Assembly: GCA_016839955.1 (NCBI GenBank)
Contig: JAEOTI010000143.1
Span: 1-9,866, forward strand
Length of the DNA: 9,866 nucleotides
Reading direction: 5' to 3'
Source: Candidatus Hodarchaeota archaeon
Lineage (GTDB): Archaea; Asgardarchaeota; Heimdallarchaeia; Hodarchaeales; YT1-057
Shown here: piece after piece, positions 1 through 5,669 of the stretch
Layout: each line of letters opens with the position of its first letter
Numbering within the stretch: position 1 is the stretch's first letter
Translations under genes and position numbers: made by a program
The notes under the pieces: model-generated
The model's database searches: none
Told to the model about the DNA's origin: nothing
The model's input: only the letters and a program-made list of their open reading frames with translations

Positions 1-1
1 A

Positions 2-265
2 CCTAGTTCAATCGGGCAATTAAGCAATCTAGAGGATTTGGATTTAAACTATAATGAAATTGCTCATCTGCCTGATTCGATAGGACAATTATCACACTTA
101 AAGTATTTAGAATTAGAAGAGAATAAATTAACAACCCTTCCAAAAACTCTGAAATCTCTAAAAAGTCTTAAAAGTCTATCTTTAGAATGTAATGAAGATT
201 TAGGTGAGAAAGCAGTTAATTTACACACTTTTGAAGAGACTCAAGCATTTCTTGCAGAGTTATAA
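2..265 (+). CDS. Leucine-rich-repeat protein, C-terminal fragment
   Basis: The reading frame is open from the left edge and ends at TAA 263-265, so only the last 87 residues are present; the true start lies outside the window. The fragment shows consecutive 23-residue leucine-rich repeats: a partial one, then LPDSIGQLSHLKYLELEENK, then one beginning LPKTLKSLKSLKSLSLE. The consensus is LPxxIxxLxxLxxLxLxxNxL, of the bacterial/plant-like class. A short acidic-helical cap ending in ETQAFLAEL follows. LRR domains form curved solenoids that bind proteins; nothing here indicates a specific partner or enzymatic domain. A TTG at 38-40 could be read as a start, but it sits inside a repeat and is very unlikely to be real. 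It lies upstream of guaA on the same strand with a 67-nt gap; a functional link is not evident. Confidence 0.85.
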   Translation, partial: PSSIGQLSNLEDLDLNYNEIAHLPDSIGQLSHLKYLELEENKLTTLPKTLKSLKSLKSLSLECNEDLGEKAVNLHTFEETQAFLAEL

Positions 266-266
266 G
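260..266 (+). promoter_or_regulatory. Possible TATA box for guaA
   Basis: TTATAAG overlaps the stop codon of the LRR gene. An archaeal start site about 25 nt downstream would fall near 285-292, inside the palindrome at 279-300, leaving a leader of roughly 40 nt before the guaA ATG. This is inference from motif and spacing only, and such A/T motifs occur often by chance in this DNA. Confidence 0.3.
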
Positions 267-278
267 AGGAAAATCCAT

Positions 279-300
279 GATGCTTACTCAAGTAAGCATC
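279..300. repeat. Perfect inverted repeat upstream of guaA
   Basis: Arms GATGCTTACT (279-288) and AGTAAGCATC (291-300) are exact reverse complements, separated by CA. The repeat sits between the LRR stop and the guaA ATG. It is not followed by a T-run, so a bacterial-type terminator is unlikely. As DNA it would be a good dimeric-protein operator; as RNA, a 9-bp stem with a TCAA loop. It overlaps the predicted guaA start-site region. Its half-site CTTACT recurs in the palindrome in front of the purine operon. Confidence 0.6.
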
Positions 301-307
301 TCAGTTC

Positions 308-326
308 TACAACTTAATGCGTTGTA
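308..326 (+). repeat. Small hairpin just before guaA ATG
   Basis: TACAAC (308-313) and GTTGTA (321-326) are complementary with a 7-nt loop, ending 6 nt before the guaA start codon. It could fold in the leader and affect translation, but a 6-bp stem of this kind can easily be chance. Confidence 0.25.
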
Positions 327-332
327 ATTACC

Positions 333-1859
333 ATGATTATCATAGTGGATTTCGGTAGTCAATACGCCCATCTTATCACTAAACGAATTCGCGAATTAGG
401 AGAATATACGGAGCTTAAAGATCCCTCAGACTTAGAACAACAACTGGATCAAAATAATATCAAAGGCGTTGTCTTTTCAGGGGGACCTCGTAGTGTTTAT
501 GAAGAAGACGCTCCAACAATAAATCCCAAATTTCTAAATATCAATATTCCAATTCTGAGCATCTGCTATGGTTATCACCTGGTTGCGAAATTAGCTGGTG
601 GAAAGGTTATTTCAGGAGATCGCCGCGAATATGGAATACAAGATATTACATTGGACAACCAGAATGATTTGTTCGAGGATCTTTCAACCACTGAAACTGT
701 CTTAATGTCTCATGGGGACAAGATTATCGAACTTCCAGAAGGTTATCACGCAATTGGTTGGTCCAAAGACCAGATTACAGCTTTCATGAACCAAAAACAA
801 AAGATCTATGGTTTACAGTTTCATCCAGAAGTCACACATACCCCTAATGGGCGTAAAATCTTAAAAAATTTCTTAAAAATTTGTGGAGCGGAATTACGAT
901 GGCGGGATGATGTGTGGTTAGAGAAGCAAATTGGAAAAATCAAACAATTTGTAAAAAACCCAGTTTTAATGGCTATTTCAGGCGGAGTAGACTCTACTGT
1001 TGCAGCAACAATAATTAAAAAAGCTGTTCCTGATAAACTTCATTGTATATTCATTGATAACGGTCTTCTTAGGAAAAATGAAGCCAAAAACGTAAAAGAG
1101 TATTATCAATCCATTTTCAAGTATTTTCATTTCATAGATGCCTCAGAGGAGTTCCTTTCAGCACTCAAAAATGTTGAAGATCCAGAGAAAAAACGTAGAA
1201 TAATTGGTGAAAAATTCGCACGTATTTTTGAGACAGAAGCAAAAAAACTTGAAGCTCAGTATGGGAAATTTGGATTCCTTGGTCAAGGAACCATCTATCC
1301 TGACCGTATTGAAAGCGCGAAAGCGAGTACTGGAGCAGATATGATCAAAACGCATCATAATGTTGGAGGTTTACCGGATGATTTCTCACTAGAATTAGTT
1401 GAGCCTCTTTCGGATCTCTACAAATATGAGGTTCGAAGAGTCGGTAAATTATTGGAGATTCCTGATTGGATTCTTAAACGTCATCCCTTCCCAGGACCTG
1501 GTTTGGCGGTACGTCTTCTTGGTCCAATCACAAAGGAGGCTCTTGGTGTGTTACGGGATGCAGATGCGATTTTATTAGAAGAATTAGAAAAGCGGAATTT
1601 GATGGAAGAATTTTGGCAAGTATTTTTTGTACTTCTTCCGATTAAAGCAGTGGGTGTAATGGGAGATGCTCGAACTTATGAAAACGTTGGAGTTATTAGA
1701 GGAGTTCAATCTGAAGACGCGATGACTGCATCGGTGCCTGCTTTGGACTTGCATCATTTTATTGAGATTGCCAATCAGATTGTTAATGAAGTACGTGGTA
1801 TAAACCGTGTAACCCTCGATTTAACATCAAAACCTCCAGGAACGATTGAATGGGAGTAA
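333..1859 (+). CDS. guaA: GMP synthase (glutamine-hydrolysing), fused two-domain form
   Basis: This enzyme converts XMP, ATP and glutamine to GMP, the last step of guanine nucleotide synthesis in the cytosol. The N-terminal class I glutaminase (about 1-190) carries the triad Cys78 (in SICYGYH), His164 and Glu166 (in LQFHPEV). The ATP-pyrophosphatase domain follows with the P-loop SGGVDS at 216-221. The C-terminal dimerisation/XMP domain has GFLGQGTIYPDRIES, KTHHNVGGLP, RHPFPGPGLAVR and the canonical end KPPGTIEWE. At 508 residues it is full length for the fused enzyme. Many archaea instead encode separate GuaAa and GuaAb subunits, so the single chain is notable. The ATG at 333 fits because the glutaminase fold starts immediately (MIIIVDFGSQY). 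No Shine-Dalgarno precedes it, so leaderless or SD-independent initiation is likely. It stands alone, not in an obvious operon with the following genes. Confidence 0.97.
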   Translation: MIIIVDFGSQYAHLITKRIRELGEYTELKDPSDLEQQLDQNNIKGVVFSGGPRSVYEEDAPTINPKFLNINIPILSICYGYHLVAKLAGGKVISGDRREYGIQDITLDNQNDLFEDLSTTETVLMSHGDKIIELPEGYHAIGWSKDQITAFMNQKQKIYGLQFHPEVTHTPNGRKILKNFLKICGAELRWRDDVWLEKQIGKIKQFVKNPVLMAISGGVDSTVAATIIKKAVPDKLHCIFIDNGLLRKNEAKNVKEYYQSIFKYFHFIDASEEFLSALKNVEDPEKKRRIIGEKFARIFETEAKKLEAQYGKFGFLGQGTIYPDRIESAKASTGADMIKTHHNVGGLPDDFSLELVEPLSDLYKYEVRRVGKLLEIPDWILKRHPFPGPGLAVRLLGPITKEALGVLRDADAILLEELEKRNLMEEFWQVFFVLLPIKAVGVMGDARTYENVGVIRGVQSEDAMTASVPALDLHHFIEIANQIVNEVRGINRVTLDLTSKPPGTIEWE

Positions 1860-1866
1860 ATTCGAC

Positions 1867-1872
1867 TTTTTT
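1867..1872 (+). terminator. Possible oligo-T terminator after guaA
   Basis: A run of six T lies 8 nt after the guaA stop codon. Archaeal intrinsic termination can depend on U-tracts without a stem. A weak GAAG/CTTC stem (1877-1889) follows rather than precedes it. The placement suits a guaA terminator, but the tract is short. Confidence 0.3.
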
Positions 1873-1903
1873 GAAGGAAGAAAAACTTCTTAATTTCTTA
1901 GTA

Positions 1904-1929
1904 ACTTAAGGAAACTATTTCCATTAAGT
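1904..1929. repeat. Bulged inverted repeat upstream of corrinoid/methyltransferase pair
   Basis: The left arm ACTTAAGGAAA (1904-1914) pairs with TTTCC-A-TTAAGT (1918-1929) through 11 base pairs with one bulged A (1923) and a 3-nt loop. No T-run follows. It lies 91 nt before the likely start of the corrinoid protein gene. It may be an operator for the C1 module or a transcript-end hairpin of guaA; the sequence does not decide between these. Confidence 0.45.
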
Positions 1930-2005
1930 AATGTCTTTATGAGAGGATTTATGTTTTAGTTTATCTCAGGTAAATGGAAAGCAAAAAGTGTAATAATAGA
2001 TGTTA

Positions 2006-2009
2006 GGAG
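2006..2009 (+). promoter_or_regulatory. Ribosome binding site deciding the corrinoid protein start
   Basis: GGAG at 2006-2009 lies 11 nt before the ATG at 2021. An in-frame ATG at 2000 lies upstream of this motif and has no Shine-Dalgarno of its own, so 2021 is preferred. Confidence 0.45.
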
Positions 2010-2020
2010 TTTTTTTCTCC

Positions 2021-2662
2021 ATGGAGAACAATCAAAATCTAATTGATGGGTTAGTGCGTTATTTTAAGCTCGGGAATTATGCTTTAACTATAGAATATCT
2101 AATGAATAATGATCTTAAGAAAAAAAATTTATTAATTATAGTTGAAAAAGCTCTAGAGAAAATTGGGACACTTTTAGAAGAGGAAATGATTTCAATAACC
2201 CAAGTCTATTTGTCTAGCTTTATCGTACAACAAGTCATTGATTATTATTTCCCAGTCTCATCATATATTGAGGATTCGATTGGAACTATTGTTCTTGGAA
2301 CTATGGCTGATGATAATCATTCATTGGGAAAAGATTTAGTCAAACGATTTTGTTCAGCATTTTTCACTGTCCATGATTTAGGAATGAATGTTTCTCCAGA
2401 TCAATTCATCATAGCGTCAAACAAACATTCAGCAGATATTATTGCAGTGAGCGCAGTCATGTTGAACGCTATTCATAATATTGAAAAGTTAAGTAAAGCT
2501 TTAAATGAGTCAAGATGGACAAAGAAACCAATTCTCATCGTTGGAGGAGCTCCCTTTAACATTGATCCAGATTTATGGAAAAGAGTTGGAGCTGATGCTA
2601 TGGTTTCTAACGCTTTTGAAGCTCCACGAATATTTCGCGACTTATTAAAGGGAAGGAGATAA
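2021..2662 (+). CDS. Corrinoid (cobalamin-binding) methyl-carrier protein, MtaC/MtbC-like
   Basis: Proteins of this family carry a methyl group on a bound corrinoid between a substrate-specific methyltransferase and a second methyltransferase. Counting from the ATG at 2021 (213 residues), about 1-80 is the helical cap (B12-binding_2-like) and about 85-213 is the Rossmann-like B12 domain. The signature DxHxxG is present as DNHSLG, with the predicted lower axial ligand at His100. Other family blocks are VSAVML, IVGGAPF near the C-terminus, and GADAMVSNAFEAPRI. The cap is more divergent: the usual PELL-like helix is not clear. Starting at ATG 2000 would add seven residues (MLGVFFS); I prefer 2021 because GGAG precedes it. 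The next gene begins 1 nt after the stop, so the two are surely cotranscribed. The substrate is unknown: no MtaB, MttB or similar first-step methyltransferase is present in the window. Confidence 0.85.
   Translation: MENNQNLIDGLVRYFKLGNYALTIEYLMNNDLKKKNLLIIVEKALEKIGTLLEEEMISITQVYLSSFIVQQVIDYYFPVSSYIEDSIGTIVLGTMADDNHSLGKDLVKRFCSAFFTVHDLGMNVSPDQFIIASNKHSADIIAVSAVMLNAIHNIEKLSKALNESRWTKKPILIVGGAPFNIDPDLWKRVGADAMVSNAFEAPRIFRDLLKGRR
2651..2658 (+). promoter_or_regulatory. Strong Shine-Dalgarno for the UroD-family gene
   Basis: GGAAGGAG lies 5 nt before the ATG at 2664, inside the end of the corrinoid protein gene. It is one of the best ribosome binding sites in the window and supports this start and coupled translation with the upstream gene. 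Confidence 0.7.
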
Positions 2663-2663
2663 A

Positions 2664-3677
2664 ATGAACGCTTTAGAACGAGTAGTTACAATTTTAGATC
2701 ATAAAGAAGCGGATCGAGTTCCATTCTTTAATTTCTTAACGATTCATGGTGCAAAGCTCCTTAATATGTCATATAGAGAATATTTTAATAAAGCAGAGAA
2801 TGTTGTACTTGGTCAAGAAAAATTAAGAGAAATTTATGGACATGACTGTTTCTATCCTTACTTTTATGCAGCTACAGAAGTTGAAGCTTTTGGTGGAACC
2901 TCTGTAGAAAATAAACATGGTCCTCCCCAAGCTGGGAGACCTCCATTCAAGTCTTGTGAAGATGTTCTAAGTAAAGATTTACCAGATCCCAACGAGGTTT
3001 TTTCATCGACTCTTTTTGCGACAGAAACCCTGGCAAAAAAATATGGGGATAAAGTTCCAATAATTAATGCAATCATCGCTCCATTTTCCCTGCCTATAAT
3101 GCTTGTCGGAATGGACAAATGGGTGGAAATAATTGTCAAAACACCTGAAAAAGCCCGTGAAATTCTTGAATTTTTGACTCCTTATCGAATTGAAACAGCT
3201 AACGTGTTTTTTGAATCTGGTGCAACTGCATTAGGTTATTTTAATCCTATGGCGTCCCCTCACATGGTTCAATTGCATGAATACAAAGAAATTGCATTTC
3301 AATGTGATAAAAACATTTTGAATAAAATCAATGGACCAGCAGCCTTTGCACTTGCGGGGTCAAGGGCAGAACCTTTAATGGAGTTAATAGTTGACAGCGG
3401 AGCTGCAGCGGTTGTTATTAGTTCGCATGATAATCTACAAAAAGTAAAAACAAAGTGGGGAAGTAAGATCAATCTTTTTGGTAACCTTAACAATGTTGAA
3501 ATGGAAAATTGGACAAAATATACCGCTGATCGAAGAATAAAAAATTGTATTGATGCTGCAGCATCTAATGGAGGTTTTATTATTAGTGATCATCATGGAG
3601 ATTTACCCGAACGTGTCACTAATGATATCCTAATCCAAATTCGGGATTCTGTAGAAAAATGGGGTAAATATTCTTAG
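2664..3677 (+). CDS. Uroporphyrinogen decarboxylase-family methyltransferase (MtaA/MtbA/CmuA-like), atypical active site
   Basis: This 337-residue protein has the fold-wide pattern of the UroD superfamily methyltransferases: an N-terminal ALERVVTILDHKEADRVPFF, a central ESGATALGYFNPMASPHMV (184-202), and a C-terminal barrel half with LFGNLNNVE (271-279). It lacks the HemE PGRPVW-type N-terminus, so it is not a haem-pathway decarboxylase. In MtaA/MtbA the methyl-corrinoid:thiol transfer uses a zinc site of HxC plus a later Cys. At the matching positions here the sequence is NKINGP (220-225), giving Lys221 and Asn223 in place of His and Cys. The later Cys loop reads SDHHGDLP (308-315), with His310/His311 in place of Cys. 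The usual coenzyme M or thiol acceptor is therefore doubtful. Its immediate coupling to the corrinoid protein argues that it acts on that protein's methyl-cobamide. Family assignment is firm; substrate and direction are unknown. Confidence 0.82.
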   Translation: MNALERVVTILDHKEADRVPFFNFLTIHGAKLLNMSYREYFNKAENVVLGQEKLREIYGHDCFYPYFYAATEVEAFGGTSVENKHGPPQAGRPPFKSCEDVLSKDLPDPNEVFSSTLFATETLAKKYGDKVPIINAIIAPFSLPIMLVGMDKWVEIIVKTPEKAREILEFLTPYRIETANVFFESGATALGYFNPMASPHMVQLHEYKEIAFQCDKNILNKINGPAAFALAGSRAEPLMELIVDSGAAAVVISSHDNLQKVKTKWGSKINLFGNLNNVEMENWTKYTADRRIKNCIDAAASNGGFIISDHHGDLPERVTNDILIQIRDSVEKWGKYS

Positions 3678-3714
3678 TTTTAAGAATTGGATTTATTTGC
3701 ATAATAAGGATTCA

Positions 3715-4509
3715 TCATTGAATATTATAGATAATCTCAAGTGGAATATTTAACGATTTCAACTCTTTCCAGCGATTACCAACACCAATCAACGACAATA
3801 ATCCTATAGGAGTAGCGCCTCCAGTAAGAGTTAAATCAACAAGTTTTCTTTGAGTTCGGCCTGATCGTACAACATCATCAACAATCAGAACATGCTCATT
3901 TCCCATTAATCGACGGGGAACATATAAAGTTACCGTTCGACTCGTAGTTGCTTCTAAATCTATACTAAGAAAATCTGTAATCCCAGCAGGCTTACGTTTC
4001 CTTGCATATAAACAAGGGATACTAAGCGTAGTAGCCATTGCATAGGCAAATGGGAGTCCATCAGTCTCAACAGTTAATACAAGATCAGGTTGGTAAGTAA
4101 GATTACGGAACCAATTTCCTTTACTAACAAAAAAAGCAATGATTCCAAGTTTACGAGTATCATATAATAAAGAAGTTGCATCCACAATTGTCTCATTATC
4201 TGGAGTTTTTCGGATTTGTATGTTATCTTGTACTAACGTCGTTAATTTCTTTTCAAAAAATGGAAAGAGTAAATTCAGGTTTTTTTTTGACGGAAAGGAT
4301 GATCCAAGCCTATACTTAGATAGATAAGTCTTTATAATATCTATTCGCATGTTGGGAAATATGTTCTGCTTTATTTCTTCTGCTAATTGTGTCAAAGTTT
4401 GAGAATAGGTAGTATCTTTGCGAGTTAATTCTTCTAACATTGCTTTGAGTGTAACTGAGGCATGAAGTTGTTCATTTCTACTTATTGAGACCTTTTCAGG
4501 TAATTTCAA
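3715..4509 (-). CDS. Phosphoribosyltransferase-domain protein, likely PRPP-responsive purine regulator or salvage PRTase
   Basis: The C-terminal half (about 130-264) is a type I phosphoribosyltransferase fold. The 13-residue PRPP loop VLIVDDVVRSGRT is at 207-219, and an upstream TVETDGLPFAYAMA strand-loop (147-160) fits the pyrophosphate-loop region. About 130 N-terminal residues precede it, mostly helical and polar, with a possible helix-turn-helix around 38-70 that I cannot confirm. This layout resembles regulators in which a PRTase domain senses PRPP (Bacillus PurR, archaeal GfcR) more than a minimal apt/hpt enzyme. The gene is divergent from the purine operon, the usual position for a local regulator. 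The start is TTG at 4509, since an in-frame stop lies just upstream (4537-4539) with no ATG or GTG between. An internal ATG at 4440 (Met24) is the alternative. It converges on the UroD-family gene with 37 nt between stops. A purine or pyrimidine salvage PRTase remains possible. Confidence 0.75.
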   Translation of the reverse strand: MKLPEKVSISRNEQLHASVTLKAMLEELTRKDTTYSQTLTQLAEEIKQNIFPNMRIDIIKTYLSKYRLGSSFPSKKNLNLLFPFFEKKLTTLVQDNIQIRKTPDNETIVDATSLLYDTRKLGIIAFFVSKGNWFRNLTYQPDLVLTVETDGLPFAYAMATTLSIPCLYARKRKPAGITDFLSIDLEATTSRTVTLYVPRRLMGNEHVLIVDDVVRSGRTQRKLVDLTLTGGATPIGLLSLIGVGNRWKELKSLNIPLEIIYNIQ

Positions 4510-4553
4510 ATTAATTCCAACTAAAAGTTTGACAACTTAAAATCGAAAAATTG

Positions 4554-4562
4554 CTATATTTT
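4554..4562 (-). promoter_or_regulatory. Possible TATA box for the PRTase-domain gene
   Basis: On the minus strand this reads AAAATATAG, about 45 nt upstream of the TTG start. A transcript start about 25 nt downstream would leave a leader of around 20 nt. Support is motif and spacing only. Confidence 0.3.
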
Positions 4563-4632
4563 GAAACACATAAGTTAAAATATCCGACATAATGTACATA
4601 AGTACTCATTAGTTGCATTTATTTACTATCTA

Positions 4633-4640
4633 TTTATAAA
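4633..4640 (+). promoter_or_regulatory. TATA box of the purine operon
   Basis: TTTATAAA closely matches the archaeal TATA consensus. It is 60-68 nt upstream of the purC-purS ATG, so transcription would begin near 4660-4668 with a leader of about 35-40 nt. It abuts the palindrome at 4639-4668, so a protein bound there would be expected to block TBP/TFB or polymerase. Confidence 0.5.
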
Positions 4641-4668
4641 TCCTTACTTGAAAAGTCAAATAAGGATT
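4639..4668. repeat. Imperfect palindrome over predicted pur operon start site (candidate operator)
   Basis: AATCCTTACTT (4639-4649) and AAATAAGGATT (4658-4668) are complementary at 10 of 11 positions around an 8-nt spacer (GAAAAGTC). It overlaps the end of the TATA box and the expected transcription start. It shares the CTTACT half-site with the palindrome upstream of guaA. A regulator operator is the simplest reading; an RNA hairpin is less likely because the repeat straddles the predicted start. Confidence 0.45.
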
Positions 4669-4700
4669 CTTAACGCAATACATGGAGATTGGGTTAAAGT

Positions 4701-5669
4701 ATGCCAATTAAAGGAAATTTACTCCACGAAGGAAAGGCAAAACAAGTTTATGAAACAGAAAAACCTGACCAGGTTATTATGGATTTCAAAGATAGCTTAA
4801 CAGCAGGAGATGGAGTGAAAAAAGGATCTTTTCAAGACAAAGGACGGTATTGTACACAGATTTCCAAACTCCTTTTTTCGAAATTAGATGAAAGTGGAAT
4901 CCCTACTCATTATCTTTCTGAGTTATCGGACCGTTCTTTACTCTGTAAAAAAGTAGAAATTTTACCAATTGAAGTAATTGTCCGAAATATCGCTGCAGGT
5001 AGTTTTTGTCGCCGATATGGAATAAAAGAAGGAACAAAGCTAAAAGAACCTCTTGTAGAATTCTTCTTAAAAGACGATTCACTGCATGATCCTCTTATTC
5101 ACACAGAAGCAATTCTAGCTCTTAACTTAGCAACTCAATTGGAGTTAGAACTTTGCCGGGCTTTAGCATTAAAATGTAATACAATTCTCCAGAAAATATT
5201 CAGCTCCCTTAATGTAAAACTTGTTGATATGAAGTTTGAATTTGGCAAAGATGCATCTAATGCGTTGATCCTAGCTGATGAAATTACTCCCGATACTATG
5301 CGACTTTGGAATGGAGAGGATGGAAGATTAGATAAAGATTTATTTAGGAGGGATCTTGGAGGAGTTGAGAATGCTTATCAAAAAGTTTTGTCGCTTCTTG
5401 AATCTGCTGAATACGTTACGGAAAGAGTAGACCCCTTTAAAATTGTTGTAGAAGTATGGCCGAAACCTTCGGTTCGTGATCCTGCGGGGGATGTTACTCT
5501 AAGATCTCTAGCAAATTTAGGGTTTGAAGGAGTTCATAAAGTTAGAATTGGGAGGCAAATTCACCTTGAGTTTGATTCTCAGGTTGATTTTCAACAAATC
5601 AATCGTATGATTAGTGATTTACTCAGTAATGAACTGGTTGAAGAGTCACGGGTGCGGATTCAAGGATGA
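4701..5669 (+). CDS. purC-purS: SAICAR synthetase fused to FGAM synthetase subunit PurS
   Basis: Residues 1 to about 240 are SAICAR synthetase (PurC: CAIR, Asp and ATP to SAICAR). They show LLHEGKAKQVYET at the N-terminus, signature 1 LPIEVIVRNIAAGS (88-101), VEFFLKDDSLHDPLI (119-133), signature 2 LVDMKFEFG (174-182) and DEITPDTMRLW (193-203). Residues about 246-322 are a complete PurS (KIVVEVWPKPSVRDPAGD, then LGFEGVHKVRIGRQIHLEF), the small dimeric subunit that joins PurQ to PurL and helps pass ammonia. PurC is normally about 235 residues and PurS about 80, so both parts are full length and joined by almost no linker (roughly ERVDPF, 241-246). There is no stop or restart between them. It is first in the pur operon and overlaps purQ by 4 nt (ATGA). 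GGAG at 4684-4687 is a distant Shine-Dalgarno. PurC acts three steps after the PurS complex, so the joining is not of adjacent steps. Confidence 0.93.
   Translation: MPIKGNLLHEGKAKQVYETEKPDQVIMDFKDSLTAGDGVKKGSFQDKGRYCTQISKLLFSKLDESGIPTHYLSELSDRSLLCKKVEILPIEVIVRNIAAGSFCRRYGIKEGTKLKEPLVEFFLKDDSLHDPLIHTEAILALNLATQLELELCRALALKCNTILQKIFSSLNVKLVDMKFEFGKDASNALILADEITPDTMRLWNGEDGRLDKDLFRRDLGGVENAYQKVLSLLESAEYVTERVDPFKIVVEVWPKPSVRDPAGDVTLRSLANLGFEGVHKVRIGRQIHLEFDSQVDFQQINRMISDLLSNELVEESRVRIQG

Larger units (their letters stand above)
4510..4700. promoter_or_regulatory. Divergent promoter region of the regulator-like gene and the purine operon
   Basis: This 191-nt spacer has no coding potential. It is very A+T-rich and holds TATA-like elements for both directions, a direct repeat ACATAAGT (4568-4575 and 4596-4603, 28 nt apart) and the palindrome at 4639-4668. 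The arrangement is that of a shared control region; the direct repeats are short and may be chance. Confidence 0.6.

Noticed and set aside
279..300. Palindrome as a bacterial-type rho-independent terminator of the LRR gene
   Set aside because: No T-run follows the stem, and it overlaps the likely guaA promoter and start-site region, so an operator is the better reading.
2864..3139. Minus-strand open frame of 91 codons inside the UroD-family gene
   Set aside because: It is antisense to a gene with clear family-wide conservation, shows no domain of its own, and its length is explained by the codon bias of the sense strand.
4139..4327. Plus-strand open frame of 62 codons inside the minus-strand PRTase-domain gene
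   Set aside because: It is the complement of real coding sequence and has no independent support.
3703..4669. Exact 11-mer AATAAGGATTC at 3703-3713 and 4659-4669, flanking the PRTase-domain gene
   Set aside because: Several 11-base matches are expected by chance in about 10 kb of A+T-rich DNA, and the first copy lies in a convergent gap with no promoter role; not evidence of a mobile element.
5619..5629. TTACTCAGTAA pseudo-palindrome resembling the guaA palindrome core
   Set aside because: It lies inside the PurS coding part, encodes ordinary family residues, and is short enough to be chance.
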